Below, piece by piece: positions 43,331-52,186 of a DNA stretch of 64,000 bases. The notes under the pieces are model-generated. The model had not been told where the DNA came from and ran no database searches. It saw nothing but the letters and a program-made list of their open reading frames with translations. Both the position numbers and the translations under genes were made by a program. Within the stretch, counting starts at the first letter, position 1. Each line of letters begins with the position of its first letter. Source of the DNA: JAWWOW01 sp033851265 (GTDB lineage Bacteria > Actinomycetota > Actinomycetes > JAWWOW01); the NCBI GenBank assembly GCA_033851265.1, contig JAWWOW010000003.1, positions 62,001 to 126,000 on the forward strand, written 5' to 3'.

Positions 43331-44104
43331 ATGGAGATTGCCGAACATCTGTTGAACCTTCGTGGCGACGGCGAGCTGCTTGCGGATGTGGCTGAACGCG
43401 TTGGGCTCGATGCCCGCGTCCCTACCTGCCCCGAGTGGGCGGTTCGAGACCTCGTGCGTCATCAGGGCGATGTGCACCGGTGGGCTGCCGGGAATCTGAC
43501 TCGTAACACATCGGTCGAGATGTCCGCTGAAGAATCAGAGGCTGTGCTCTTCACCTGGCCGGATGCGGACGACGGTCTGATCGCGTGGTTCCGCGATGGC
43601 CACGCGCTGTTGGTTGAGACGCTGGAGTCGGTGCCCGACGATGTCGTCGCGTTCACGTTCATTGCGGCGCCGAGCCCGCGGGCGTTCTGGGCGCGTCGAC
43701 AGGCGCACGAGACAGCCATCCATCGCGCCGACGCGGAAAGTGTCGCTGGCCCGATCACGCCGTACGACGCGCAATTTGCCGCAGACGGCATTGACGAGCT
43801 CATGTATGGCATGGCCAGCCGGCCGGGGCGGATCACCGCCGACCCCCCACGGACTCTGCGTGTCGACGGCGCTGACTCGTCGCGGATCTGGCAGCTGACG
43901 ATCGGGCCGGACGGACTCACCGTCAGCGATGAGGGCGGTGAGGCCGATTGCTGGGTCAGTGGTCCGACATCGGATCTCTATCTCCTGTTGTGGAACCGGC
44001 GTACGACGGAGGGTTTGCAAGTCGCTGGTGATCCCAGCCTTCTCGACCACTGGCGGGACGTGCTCAAGGTCCGCTGGAGCGGTGCAACGAAAAAGTCGGG
44101 TTAA
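43331..44104 (+). CDS. Maleylpyruvate isomerase/mycothiol-dependent (MDMPI) family protein
   Basis: A 257-residue protein of the actinobacterial MDMPI/DinB-like family. VPTCPEWAVRDLVRHQGDVHRW near residue 35 and ARRQAHETAIHRADAES near residue 120 provide the family's metal-binding His and Glu positions. The C-terminal domain ends WRDVLKVRW. GGAG immediately after the ipdF stop serves as ribosome site. Last gene of the fadE30-ipdF operon. A mycothiol-dependent isomerase or transferase role is expected from the family; a step in steroid breakdown is only implied by position. Confidence 0.8.
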   Translation: MEIAEHLLNLRGDGELLADVAERVGLDARVPTCPEWAVRDLVRHQGDVHRWAAGNLTRNTSVEMSAEESEAVLFTWPDADDGLIAWFRDGHALLVETLESVPDDVVAFTFIAAPSPRAFWARRQAHETAIHRADAESVAGPITPYDAQFAADGIDELMYGMASRPGRITADPPRTLRVDGADSSRIWQLTIGPDGLTVSDEGGEADCWVSGPTSDLYLLLWNRRTTEGLQVAGDPSLLDHWRDVLKVRWSGATKKSG

Positions 44105-45030
44105 CCGACTGCGTCGAACACGAACACACCGGAAGCCGCGCGGGTGACGTGACTCACGCGGTAACCGTCGAGGCCGGGTGGCTCGAGTCGCCTCATCGGG
44201 GACTCATCGAGCGGAAGCTCGTAGATGTTGCACCCGTCATCACGTGTTGAGTGCACGAGCAGGCGTTGACCACTCGGATCCAAGAACGGACCGAACGTCT
44301 GACCGCGGTCGTCATTGCTGAGCGGGATTGGCGTAACCACATCGTCGTCAGCATCTGCGCGGTGAATCTGGCTCCGGTCGCCAGTGACGCCCGAGAAGTA
44401 CAGCGTCCGGTTGTCGCCGGACCACCACGCGCGGTACCCCGCCACGCTCAGCGGCCGCAGGTGTGTCCCGTCGACGTCGACCACCCAGAGACCTGGGCTC
44501 GGTTCCCGGTTTGACGTGAAGGCGATTCGACGACCGTCCGGGCTCAGTGCCGGACGCTGGTCGATATGGGGCCCGGACGTGACTCGCTGAGATGCCCCCG
44601 TTGTCATGTCCACAACGACGATGCCGAGCGCGATGTCGAGGTGCGGAGCGCCGTTGCCTCTGATGTTGTCCGCGGACTCCTTGACCGGGTCGTCCTCCGG
44701 TTGAGCGGCGCAAACCACGTAGCGACCGTCAGCGCCAAACGACGGGTGTCGAGCCCAGGGCGGGCCGAGAGGCTGGACCTGTCCGGTCAGATTCGAATGA
44801 AAGATTCGTGGTGCGCCGGCCGGGCCACCCCAGAAGACCGCCGACCCACCATCCGGACTCACACAGGGCTGTCGGTAGAAGCCTTGGGCTGGGTTGATGC
44901 CGCGGATCTCGCCATCGGGAAACCACGCGAATACGGTGAACCGAGGTGCGCTCTCGCTTGACCGGGCTGTTCTCAGCTTGCGGGTCAGGCGTCCCACAGT
45001 CCCGCGAACCACGGCAGGACGGTAACCCAT
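44101..45030 (-). CDS. TolB/PD40-type beta-propeller protein
   Basis: About 309 residues (ATG at 45030; in-frame GTGs at 45051 and 45054 are possible). Repeated PD40 blades are visible: QPCVSPDGGSAVFWGG, HPSFGADGRYVVCAAQP, RPALSPDGRRIAFTSNRE, WVVDVDGTHLRPL, FLDPSGQRLLVHSTRDDG. There is no signal peptide in any candidate start. A regulatory, scaffold or peptidase-like role is possible; no catalytic domain is seen. It is divergent from the aldehyde dehydrogenase at 45091 and shares its operator region. Confidence 0.75.
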   Translation of the reverse strand: MGYRPAVVRGTVGRLTRKLRTARSSESAPRFTVFAWFPDGEIRGINPAQGFYRQPCVSPDGGSAVFWGGPAGAPRIFHSNLTGQVQPLGPPWARHPSFGADGRYVVCAAQPEDDPVKESADNIRGNGAPHLDIALGIVVVDMTTGASQRVTSGPHIDQRPALSPDGRRIAFTSNREPSPGLWVVDVDGTHLRPLSVAGYRAWWSGDNRTLYFSGVTGDRSQIHRADADDDVVTPIPLSNDDRGQTFGPFLDPSGQRLLVHSTRDDGCNIYELPLDESPMRRLEPPGLDGYRVSHVTRAASGVFVFDAVG

Positions 45031-45053
45031 CCGGGCAGCGTCTGACGTCACCA

Positions 45054-45084
45054 CCTGACAGGTCGTCAGGTCGCCAGGTAGCCT
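45054..45084 (+). promoter_or_regulatory. CTGACA-N3-CGTCAG operator and leaderless promoter of the aldehyde dehydrogenase
   Basis: CTGACAGGTCGTCAG at 45055-45069 matches the recurrent palindrome except at one arm position; the flanking C and G extend it to 17 bp. TAGCCT at 45079-45084 is a -10-like box 6 nt before the GTG at 45091, so the operator lies at -36 to -22 of a leaderless start. A further half-site, TCTGACG, lies at 45041-45047. Confidence 0.66.
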
Positions 45085-45090
45085 TCCGCG

Positions 45091-46557
45091 GTGACCGCAC
45101 CAACGGACGTTGCCTATCGCCTGTTCATCGACGGCGAGTGGGTGGAACCTGCGGGCGGTCGCTACTCAGTGACCAACCCTGCGACCGAGCAGCCCGTCGG
45201 GCAGGCACCTGAGGCGAGCCCGGACCAGGTCCGCGACGCGGTCAACTCCTCGCGCAAGGCCTTCACGACCTGGTCGCGCACCCGCCCGGCCGAACGCGCT
45301 GAGGTGCTGAACCGGATCAGCGAACTCCTCGAGAAGTACAACGACGAGCTGGTCCCGCTCGTGCAGGCCGAGACCGGCGCAACCCAGCGGGTTGCCAGCA
45401 CGATGCAGGTGCCGGTCTGCGTCGAACGCTTCCGCCGCTACGCACGCCAAGCCGTGGAGAACCACGACATCCCATTGCCGCCGCAGGTTGCCCAGGCCAC
45501 GCCACTGGCCCCGGGCGGGTTGATCGGCGCATTGGCGGCGCGGCAGCCGGTGGGTGTCGTCGCGTGCATCACGCCGTACAACTTCCCGTTGGTCAACATG
45601 GCGGGCAAGATCGCGCCCGCACTCGCTATGGGCAACACGGTCGTGGTCAAGCCCGCGCCCCAAGACCCGCTGGCGATTCTGCGCTTTGCCGAGATCGCGG
45701 CCGAGGCCGGCGTGCCGCCGGGCGTGCTGAACGTCGTGACCGGATCCGGCGCGGAGTCGGGTCAGGCGCTCGTCGAGGCCGACATCGACATGGTGAGTTT
45801 TACCGGCAGTACGCCCGTCGGCCAGAAGATCGCCGAGACGGCCGGCCGCGGCATGAAGCGGCTGCTCCTCGAGCTCGGCGGCAAGGGCGCGGGCATCGTG
45901 TTCGAAGATGCGAGCATCGACACCGCCGTCACCGGTATCGGAAGCGTCTGGGCGTTTCACTCCGGGCAGATCTGTACGGCGCCGACGCGCGCGATCGTGC
46001 ACCGCTCGCTGCACGACCAACTCGTCGAGAAGCTCGCTGGTTTCGCGAACGTGCTCAAGGTCGGCGATCCGCTCGCTAAGGACACCGTTGTCGGGCCGCT
46101 CATCTCGGCGACCCAGCGCGGTCGGGTGGAGTCGTTGATCGACACCGGTCGCAAGGAAGGTGCGGAGGTCGTCGCCGGCGGCGACCGTCCCACCATGGAG
46201 ACGGGTTTCTACGTCAACCCGACCCTGCTCGACGCCGTGAACATCGACATGGCGGTGGCGCAGGAGGAGTTCTTCGGGCCGGTCATCGTCGTACTCACCT
46301 TTGACGATGAGGAAGAGGCGATCGAGTTGGCCAACGGGACGCCGTTCGGCCTGTACGACTACGTGTACACCGGTGACGCCGGCCGCGGCTATCGCGTCGC
46401 CCGTCAGTTGCGGTCGGGCAATGTCGGCATCAACACGGCGCAGCGAAATCACGAGGCGCCGTTCGGCGGTTTCAAGATGAGTGGCGTCGGTCGCGACGGC
46501 GGCACGTTCGGGCTGCACGCCTACAGCGAACTGCAGTCGATCGTGTGGTCCAGTTGA
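45091..46557 (+). CDS. Aldehyde dehydrogenase
   Basis: A 488-residue NAD(P)-dependent aldehyde dehydrogenase from a GTG. Glu261 (LLELGGKGAG) and Cys295 (SGQICTAP) are the catalytic pair. TPYNFPLVNMAGKIAPAL is the cofactor segment, and FGGFKMSGVGRDGG the C-terminal landmark. It is followed 25 bp later by a zinc alcohol dehydrogenase, so the pair would convert an alcohol to an acid in two steps. The substrate is unknown; control by the recurrent operator suggests a role tied to the other operons carrying it. Confidence 0.88.
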   Translation: MTAPTDVAYRLFIDGEWVEPAGGRYSVTNPATEQPVGQAPEASPDQVRDAVNSSRKAFTTWSRTRPAERAEVLNRISELLEKYNDELVPLVQAETGATQRVASTMQVPVCVERFRRYARQAVENHDIPLPPQVAQATPLAPGGLIGALAARQPVGVVACITPYNFPLVNMAGKIAPALAMGNTVVVKPAPQDPLAILRFAEIAAEAGVPPGVLNVVTGSGAESGQALVEADIDMVSFTGSTPVGQKIAETAGRGMKRLLLELGGKGAGIVFEDASIDTAVTGIGSVWAFHSGQICTAPTRAIVHRSLHDQLVEKLAGFANVLKVGDPLAKDTVVGPLISATQRGRVESLIDTGRKEGAEVVAGGDRPTMETGFYVNPTLLDAVNIDMAVAQEEFFGPVIVVLTFDDEEEAIELANGTPFGLYDYVYTGDAGRGYRVARQLRSGNVGINTAQRNHEAPFGGFKMSGVGRDGGTFGLHAYSELQSIVWSS

Positions 46558-46582
46558 GGAGTCCAGATAAAGGGAGCGCTGC

Positions 46583-47647
46583 GTGAAGGCAATCGTCTTC
46601 GACGGCAAGGACGCCGTCGTCACCGACGACGTCACCGCGCGCGATCCTGGGCCTGACGAGATCGCCGTACGCATCAGCGCTGCCGGCCTCTGTCACTCCG
46701 ATCTGTCGGTGATCAACGGCACCATCCCGTTCCCGACACCTGTGGTGCTCGGTCACGAGGGTGCTGGCGTCGTCGAGGCCGTTGGCCCTGGCGTCACCCA
46801 CGTCAAAGAGGGCGACCACGTTGCGCTGTCGACCCTCGGCAACTGCGGACACTGCCGTTACTGCGAGGCGGGTCGTCCGACGATGTGCCGGTCGACGTTC
46901 GGAAAGTTGTCGCAGCCGTTCACCTGGAAAGGCGAGCCGGCCTACTCCTTCGCCAACCTCTCGGTGTTCTCTGAACGTCCGACGGTCAAGGCGAGCCAGG
47001 CCATCAAGATTCCGAAGGACGTGCCGCTCGAGTCGGCGGCGCTCATTGGGTGCGGCGTACTGACCGGTGTCGGTGCAGTGCTCAACCGCGCCAAGGTGCA
47101 GCACGGCGACACCGTCGCGGTGTTCGGTGTCGGCGGGATCGGCCTCAATGTCATCCAAGGTGCACGGCTCGCCGATGCGCTGCGCATCGTCGCCATCGAC
47201 CTGAACCCGCGCAAGGAGAAGTCTGCACGGGAGTTCGGTGCTACCGACTTCATCGATGCGTCGCAGGTCGACACGATCGAAGCGATGAAGGAGCTCGTGC
47301 CGGGCGGTGTCGACTGGTCATTCGAATGCGTCGGGCACCCCAAGCTCATCCGCACTGCCGTCGACATCCTCGGCTGGGGCGGGAGCTGCGTGATCCTCGG
47401 CGTACCCGAGGCAACCGCGGAGGCGTCGTTCCTCGTCTCCTCGATGTACCTCGACAAGGGCATCCTCGGCTGCCGCTACGGCTCGTCACGGCCGCACGCC
47501 GACATCCCGTTGTACGTCGACCTCTACCGCGCAGGTCGGCTCAAGCTGGATGAGCTCATCACCAAGACGTATCCGCTCGAGGACCTGCACAAGGCCGTGC
47601 ACGACATGGAAGCCGGCGAGCTCAACCGCGGCGTGCTCACGCTCTAG
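46583..47647 (+). CDS. Zinc-dependent alcohol dehydrogenase
   Basis: A 354-residue MDR-family enzyme. The catalytic zinc ligands are Cys37 and His58 (GHEGAG); the structural zinc is held by Cys88, Cys91, Cys94 and Cys102 in GNCGHCRYCEAGRPTMC. The Rossmann motif is GVGGIGLNVIQGA near residue 176. The sequence is of the class III-like/AdhD type (GKLSQPFTWKGEPAYSFANLS). GTG start with AAGGGAG upstream. Operon partner of the aldehyde dehydrogenase; its 3' end overlaps the convergent secreted-protein gene by 11 bp. Confidence 0.88.
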   Translation: MKAIVFDGKDAVVTDDVTARDPGPDEIAVRISAAGLCHSDLSVINGTIPFPTPVVLGHEGAGVVEAVGPGVTHVKEGDHVALSTLGNCGHCRYCEAGRPTMCRSTFGKLSQPFTWKGEPAYSFANLSVFSERPTVKASQAIKIPKDVPLESAALIGCGVLTGVGAVLNRAKVQHGDTVAVFGVGGIGLNVIQGARLADALRIVAIDLNPRKEKSAREFGATDFIDASQVDTIEAMKELVPGGVDWSFECVGHPKLIRTAVDILGWGGSCVILGVPEATAEASFLVSSMYLDKGILGCRYGSSRPHADIPLYVDLYRAGRLKLDELITKTYPLEDLHKAVHDMEAGELNRGVLTL

Positions 47648-48188
47648 AGACGCTCAAAGTCCCGGCGAATTTCCACGTGCCTACGCCGCCCGCGACCTTC
47701 ATGGTTTCGTCCCCACTGCCACTCGCGTTGGCGAAGCGTCCGGTGCTGGCCGCCTCGTCGACGACATAAGTCAACGAGAAGGTGCCTGGGCTGCCATAAC
47801 TGTGGTCCGAAGCGTTGGAGTCGCCGGAGCCACCGGGTCGGCAAAAAGTGCCGCTCGAATTGAGCGCGAGCGTGCCGGTCCCGTCGAGCAGTCGGATCTC
47901 CTCGGACCGCGTGGTGGCGAGACATGACGAGCCGGGAATCTCGTCGAAGGTGTCGTCGACGATGCTGATCGTTGCTTTGCCGTACTGCACCAGGCTGCCG
48001 ACACCGCAGAATTCGTCCTCAGGGCACGGGGCGTTCGACGCCGGATGGCCTTTCGGAAAGTGCACGCTGAAGGTTCCTTGCAGGCCTTGGCCGGCGTTAG
48101 CCGGCGCTGACACGGCGACCATCAATGCGGCCCCGGTAATGCCCAGCGTCAGCCGGATGGCCTTGCTACCTCGCGTGCGCTGTGCCAT
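47637..48188 (-). CDS. Small secreted protein, unknown function
   Basis: A 183-residue exported protein. A signal peptide runs from KAIRLTLGITGAALMVAVSAPANA with cleavage expected near ANA-GQG (residue 32). The mature part is beta-rich, with four Cys that could form two disulphides (APCPEDEFCGVG, SSCLATT, GTFCRPGG) and a C-terminal jelly-roll-like end (TMKVAGGVGTWKFAGTLSV). No family recognised. Divergent from the ECF sigma factor gene, which might control it. Confidence 0.72.
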   Translation of the reverse strand: MAQRTRGSKAIRLTLGITGAALMVAVSAPANAGQGLQGTFSVHFPKGHPASNAPCPEDEFCGVGSLVQYGKATISIVDDTFDEIPGSSCLATTRSEEIRLLDGTGTLALNSSGTFCRPGGSGDSNASDHSYGSPGTFSLTYVVDEAASTGRFANASGSGDETMKVAGGVGTWKFAGTLSVSRA

Positions 48189-48309
48189 GACATTCCTCCC
48201 CGTAGATGCGGACTACCTACAACAGGCGCGGAGGGGTGGATACGTTTACCTGGATTCGGCTAAACGTTCCGCCACCCTCATGCCTCTAGTCAGGTGTGAG
48301 GCGCAGACC

Positions 48310-48852
48310 ATGTCGGTAGCGAGCGTCTCGGCCACCGCGAACCTGGAGCTCCGGGGGAGGCAGCGCGTGGCCGAGGCCGAGGCCGCGGCGGACTATGACG
48401 CCTTCTTCCGTACGGAGTACGGGCAGGTCGTCCGTGTCGTCCAAGGCGTGCTCGGCGATCGGGCCCGCGCCGAGGAAGTTGCGCAGGAGGCGTTCGTCCG
48501 GCTGCTCGTGCGTTGGGACAAGGTCGCCACTTACGAACGTCCGGATGCATGGGTGCGTCGCGTCGCCGTACGTCTTGCCGTCCGCGTGTCGCGCCGGGAC
48601 CGGATGCGAACGGTGCTCGAGCGTCGCGTCGAGCCACCCGTAGAGAAGCAATCGAGCTCGGAAGTGTTCAGGCTGTTGGATCGGCTACCGCGAGCCCAAC
48701 GCGTTGCGATCGTGCTGCACTACTTAGAAGACCGACCCGTATCCGACATTGCTGCAGTGCTGGGCTGTGCCGAGGTCACCGCGCGCGTGCATCTACATCG
48801 TGCGCGACGGCGACTGGAGGAACTGTTGTCCTGGCAGGTGACTGATGGCTGA
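48310..48852 (+). CDS. ECF sigma factor, SigE-family type
   Basis: A 180-residue ECF sigma factor. Region 2 is FFRTEYGQVVRVVQGVLGDRARAEEVAQEAFVRLL; region 4 is LPRAQRVAIVLHYLEDRPVSDIAAVLG plus the helix-turn-helix AEVTARVHLHRARRRL. ATG at 48310 is chosen because it leaves a short N-terminal helix before region 2; an in-frame ATG exists ten codons upstream. It overlaps the following membrane-protein gene by 8 bp, the usual arrangement of sigma factor and anti-sigma factor. Its signal and targets are not evident. Confidence 0.86.
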   Translation: MSVASVSATANLELRGRQRVAEAEAAADYDAFFRTEYGQVVRVVQGVLGDRARAEEVAQEAFVRLLVRWDKVATYERPDAWVRRVAVRLAVRVSRRDRMRTVLERRVEPPVEKQSSSEVFRLLDRLPRAQRVAIVLHYLEDRPVSDIAAVLGCAEVTARVHLHRARRRLEELLSWQVTDG

Positions 48853-49468
48853 CGACAAGCTTCGCCGTGAGTTCAATGCGGCATTCGGCTCCGACGACGA
48901 CCTCGACGTCGATCGCATGCTCGCCCGCGTACGTGGTGCGGCCGCGCAACGGTCCCGACGACGTCGGTGGTTTACGGCTGTCGCGCCGCTGGCGGCCGCC
49001 GCGCTGAGCATTGCCGTGTTGCTGCTGGTCCGCGTGGCCTTGCCGGACAACTCAGCACCAAAGACGCTCTTAGCCACGCCGACGCCATCAGTCAGTCCGG
49101 CCCTGCAGACGCTGCATGTCGGACAGTGGTATCGCCACGTAGTTAATGATGTGACCACCCCCTCAGGGGTCGTGCACGTCGGCGGCGTTTGGGTGATCCG
49201 ACTCTCGTCAACCACGAGGGGCGTGATCGAGATTCATTCGTCCCCTGAGTTCAACAGCGGCGCGCTTCGATACGACGCAGGACGTGACACGTGGGTGGTC
49301 ACGGCATTGACCAGGTACTGCGGTGGTAAGAGCGGCACTTACGACATCGAGGAACGAGGAACTGCGCTCATCCTCACCCACGTCGACGATCCATGCACGG
49401 TGCGCGCGGCTACGCTCGACAACAACGTCTTCCTCCCGTTGACCGACCCCAGTCAGCTCATGGGCTGA
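48845..49468 (+). CDS. Single-pass membrane protein, candidate anti-sigma factor
   Basis: A 207-residue protein. The cytoplasmic N-terminus (about 43 residues, MADDKLRREFNAAFGSDDDLDVDRMLARVRG, ending in basic RRRRW) could bind the sigma factor. Residues 44-64 form one transmembrane helix (VAPLAAAALSIAVLLLVRVAL). The exported part has two Cys (TRYCGGKSG, DDPCTVRA). No HxxxCxxC zinc anti-sigma motif is present. The overlap with the sigma gene is the main evidence. Confidence 0.7.
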   Translation: MADDKLRREFNAAFGSDDDLDVDRMLARVRGAAAQRSRRRRWFTAVAPLAAAALSIAVLLLVRVALPDNSAPKTLLATPTPSVSPALQTLHVGQWYRHVVNDVTTPSGVVHVGGVWVIRLSSTTRGVIEIHSSPEFNSGALRYDAGRDTWVVTALTRYCGGKSGTYDIEERGTALILTHVDDPCTVRAATLDNNVFLPLTDPSQLMG

Positions 49469-49487
49469 TGCGACATGAGGCCCCCAG

Positions 49488-50006
49488 TCAGCCCTCGCTC
49501 AGCCGGCCATACCCGCCGCGGAAGAACAGCAGCGGTCGTCCATCGCGTTCGACATCGAGCTCCAGCACGCGACCGATCACGATCGTGTGATCGCCGGCGT
49601 CGTGCTCGGCTTCGAGAACGCAGTCGATCCACGCCAGGCAGCCATCGAGGACCGGTGTGTTGTTAGCGGATTTGTGCCACGGCACCCCGGCAAACTTGTC
49701 CCCGCCGCTGACGGCGAATCCGCGCGACAGCTCTTCTTGGTCTTCGGACAGGATGTTTGCGCAGAAGCGACCGGTCTGCTGGATGCGCGGCCACGACGTC
49801 GACGTCTTCGCCGGAGCGAAGAAGACGTACGGCGGGTCGAGCGACAGGGACGAGAACGACTGCACTGCCATACCCACAGGTTCGTCGTCGTCGATGGACG
49901 TGATGATGGCGACGCCGCTGCCGAAGTGACCCAACACATTGCGGAAGTGCTTGTCATCGAAGGTCGGGCTCAGCGGCACCGGGCCGGTCGCGCGCAACTC
50001 AGACAT
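49488..50006 (-). CDS. Flavin reductase, HsaB-like
   Basis: A 172-residue flavin reductase-domain protein starting MSELRATGPV (ATG at 50006; it overlaps the upstream synthetase gene by 8 bp). FRNVLGHFGSGVAIITS, PVGMAVQSFSSLSLDPPYVFFAP, SWPRIQQTGRFCANIL, KFAGVPWH, LAWIDC, AGDHTIVIGRV and PLLFFRGGYG parallel HsaB, the reductase that supplies FMNH2 to the steroid A-ring hydroxylase HsaA. No hsaA gene lies nearby in this window. It may serve HsaA in trans or another flavin monooxygenase. Confidence 0.78.
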   Translation of the reverse strand: MSELRATGPVPLSPTFDDKHFRNVLGHFGSGVAIITSIDDDEPVGMAVQSFSSLSLDPPYVFFAPAKTSTSWPRIQQTGRFCANILSEDQEELSRGFAVSGGDKFAGVPWHKSANNTPVLDGCLAWIDCVLEAEHDAGDHTIVIGRVLELDVERDGRPLLFFRGGYGRLSEG

Positions 50007-52122
50007 CACGACCCCGATTCGGTACGACGAGTGCGTCGAGAGCCACTGCGCCTTGTCCCTCCGGAAGCACCAGCAACGGATTGATGTCGAGCTCCCGCAC
50101 GCTATCGGCGAGGTCAAGGCTCATCCGCTGCACCTTGCAGATCACATCCACCAGCGCGTCAACGTCGGCGCGTGGCCGTCCGCGCGCACCTTGCAACAGT
50201 GGCAGGCCTCGAAGTTCCTGAAGCATCCGCCGCGCTTCGTCCGCGTCGAACGGCGGCACCCGGAAGGCGACGTCTCTGAACACCTCGACGAACACCCCCC
50301 CAAGCCCGGCCATGACGACCGGCCCGAAGAGCTCGTCGTACGCGATGCCGACCACCGTCTCCACGCCGCCGCTCACCATCTCCGCGACGAGCACGCCATC
50401 CATCGGTGCGCCGGTCGCGACGATCTCGTCGTACGCCGATCGGACCGCGTCAGCCGTGTGGAGCCCGACCTTGACGACGCCGAGCTCGGACTTGTGTGCC
50501 AGCTCCGCGCCGCACCCCTTGAGCACAACCGGGTAGCCGATCGCGTCCGCTGCGCGCGCCGCGTCCGCTGCGCTGTCGACGAGCTCCTCGCGCGGCGTAC
50601 GGATGTCGTAGGCCGCGAGCACCTGCTTGGCGTCCCACTCCGACAGCGCCGGCCTTTTCAGGAGCTCACGAGCAGATGTCGCACCCGGCAACGCCGTCGT
50701 CGGCGCGTCGGCAAACGGCGAGCGGTGGCGAGCGCGAAAACCATGCCAGTCCTGCCACGCCTTCAACGCCGTCACGCAGTTGCCGAACGTCCGGAACACC
50801 GCGACGCGGTTCGATGACAGCAGGATGTCGCGGTACGCCGACTCGGTGCCGACCGGCGAACCCCAGACGACGCAGATCGGCTTGTCGGTGGTCTCTGCGA
50901 CGTCGACAAGGTCCTGCGCCAGCTTGTCGCTCATTGGCGGGAACGCACCGGTGATCGGGCAGATCAGCGCGCCGACAGCCGGATCCATCAGCAACGTGTC
51001 GAGAATCTTCCGCCCGCGCCAGTCACCGACGGGGTGACCGCCGTTGTCGACCGGGTTGGACACGCGCAGATAGCGCGGTATCCATTCGTAGAGCTGCTCC
51101 TGCGTGCGCTCCGACAGCTCCGGCAGCCGAAGCCCTCCCTCCGCCGCGAGGTCAGCCATGTGGGCACCGGTGCCGCCCGAGATCGCGTAGACAACCACGC
51201 CGTCCGTTGCCGGTGGCTTGGCCCGAGCGAGCAGCTGTGACACGTCGAGCAATTCGTCGAGCTCGCTCACGCGCGTCACGCCGTACTGCCGCATCGCCGA
51301 CGTGACGACCGCGTCGGAGCCGGTGAGCTTGCCGGTATGCGAGCTCGCCATCGACGCGCCCTCGTCGGTGCGCCCGACCTTCACCGCGACGATCGGAACA
51401 CCCGTGGCCGCGGCGTGGTCAGCAGCGAGCAGGAGCGTGCGCCCGTCCTTGAAGCCTTCGATGTACGCGGCGATCACACCGGTGTCGTCGAGGTCGGCGA
51501 AGTAGCGCGCGAAGTCCGCGAACTCCAGGTCTGCCTCGTTGCCCGTCGGCGCCCAGTGCGACATGCGGATGCCGATCTCCTGCGCTTGGAAGATCGGTCG
51601 ACCCTGGTGTCCGCTCTGGCTGATGAGCGCGATGGCAGGGCCGGCGAGGTCGGCACGGAAGATCTCGAATGCGTTGAGGTTCGTGTTGGGGCCGAGTACA
51701 TGCGTGTCCGTGCCGGCGATCGTGTCGAGCAATCGTTGTTGAGCGGCCGCGCCGTCGTCACCGAGCTCGGCAAAGCCGGCCGCGAAGATGACGGCGAACG
51801 CGACCTTCTTGTCGACGACCTCAGCCAGCGCGGCGACCGGATCGCCCACCAGCAGCGCTGCGACGTCGACGTCCTCGGGGACGTCGGTGATCGAAGGGAA
51901 GCACGGATGTCCGAACACCGACTCGCGGCCGGGGTTGACCGGGTACAGCGTCGCGCCGACCCGGCTCGTCCACGCGTCGAGCATCCGGGTCATCCCGGTG
52001 TTGGGCTTTCCCTCGGTGTCGGAGGCACCGATGACCGCCACCGCGCGCGGCCGGAAGAAACGATCGAGATCGAGATCGCGCAAGCGCAGCGGCCGACCAC
52101 TCACATCCACGGGCTCGGCCAC
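49999..52122 (-). CDS. ADP-forming acyl-CoA synthetase (acetyl-CoA synthetase/ACD type)
   Basis: A 707-residue fused protein. An N-terminal CoA-binding Rossmann domain (FRPRAVAVIGASDTEGKPNTG) is followed by succinyl-CoA synthetase-like domains (LISQSGHQGRP, KVGRTDEGASMASSHTGKLTGSD). A C-terminal ATP-grasp domain follows (ARELLKRPALSEWDAKQVLAAYDI, GYPVVLKGCGAELAHKSELGVVKVG, ELDINPLLV). In the loop where related enzymes carry the phospho-His, the sequence is SGHQG. GTG at 52122 with TAGACT 7 nt upstream. It would make an acyl-CoA from an acid with ATP or the reverse; the acid is unknown. Shares a divergent operator with the PLP decarboxylase. Confidence 0.84.
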   Translation of the reverse strand: MAEPVDVSGRPLRLRDLDLDRFFRPRAVAVIGASDTEGKPNTGMTRMLDAWTSRVGATLYPVNPGRESVFGHPCFPSITDVPEDVDVAALLVGDPVAALAEVVDKKVAFAVIFAAGFAELGDDGAAAQQRLLDTIAGTDTHVLGPNTNLNAFEIFRADLAGPAIALISQSGHQGRPIFQAQEIGIRMSHWAPTGNEADLEFADFARYFADLDDTGVIAAYIEGFKDGRTLLLAADHAAATGVPIVAVKVGRTDEGASMASSHTGKLTGSDAVVTSAMRQYGVTRVSELDELLDVSQLLARAKPPATDGVVVYAISGGTGAHMADLAAEGGLRLPELSERTQEQLYEWIPRYLRVSNPVDNGGHPVGDWRGRKILDTLLMDPAVGALICPITGAFPPMSDKLAQDLVDVAETTDKPICVVWGSPVGTESAYRDILLSSNRVAVFRTFGNCVTALKAWQDWHGFRARHRSPFADAPTTALPGATSARELLKRPALSEWDAKQVLAAYDIRTPREELVDSAADAARAADAIGYPVVLKGCGAELAHKSELGVVKVGLHTADAVRSAYDEIVATGAPMDGVLVAEMVSGGVETVVGIAYDELFGPVVMAGLGGVFVEVFRDVAFRVPPFDADEARRMLQELRGLPLLQGARGRPRADVDALVDVICKVQRMSLDLADSVRELDINPLLVLPEGQGAVALDALVVPNRGRDV

Positions 52123-52129
52123 GGCGGGG

Positions 52130-52159
52130 AGTCTACCGATGTTTCTGACGCCCCGTCAG
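52130..52159. promoter_or_regulatory. CTGACG-N3-CGTCAG operator in a divergent promoter
   Basis: CTGACGCCCCGTCAG at 52145-52159 is a perfect 6-3-6 palindrome. On the minus strand TAGACT (52135 to 52130) ends 7 nt before the GTG at 52122, with the operator at -37 to -23. On the plus strand the operator lies 28-42 nt before the ATG at 52187. It is therefore placed to control both genes. Confidence 0.72.
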
Positions 52160-52186
52160 GTTCCCCGTGGTGCCATCCTCAACGGC

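Noticed and set aside
48280..48309. Earlier ATG for the ECF sigma factor
   Set aside because: It adds ten residues without homology to region 2 and has no ribosome site; the start at 48310 is kept, with some uncertainty.
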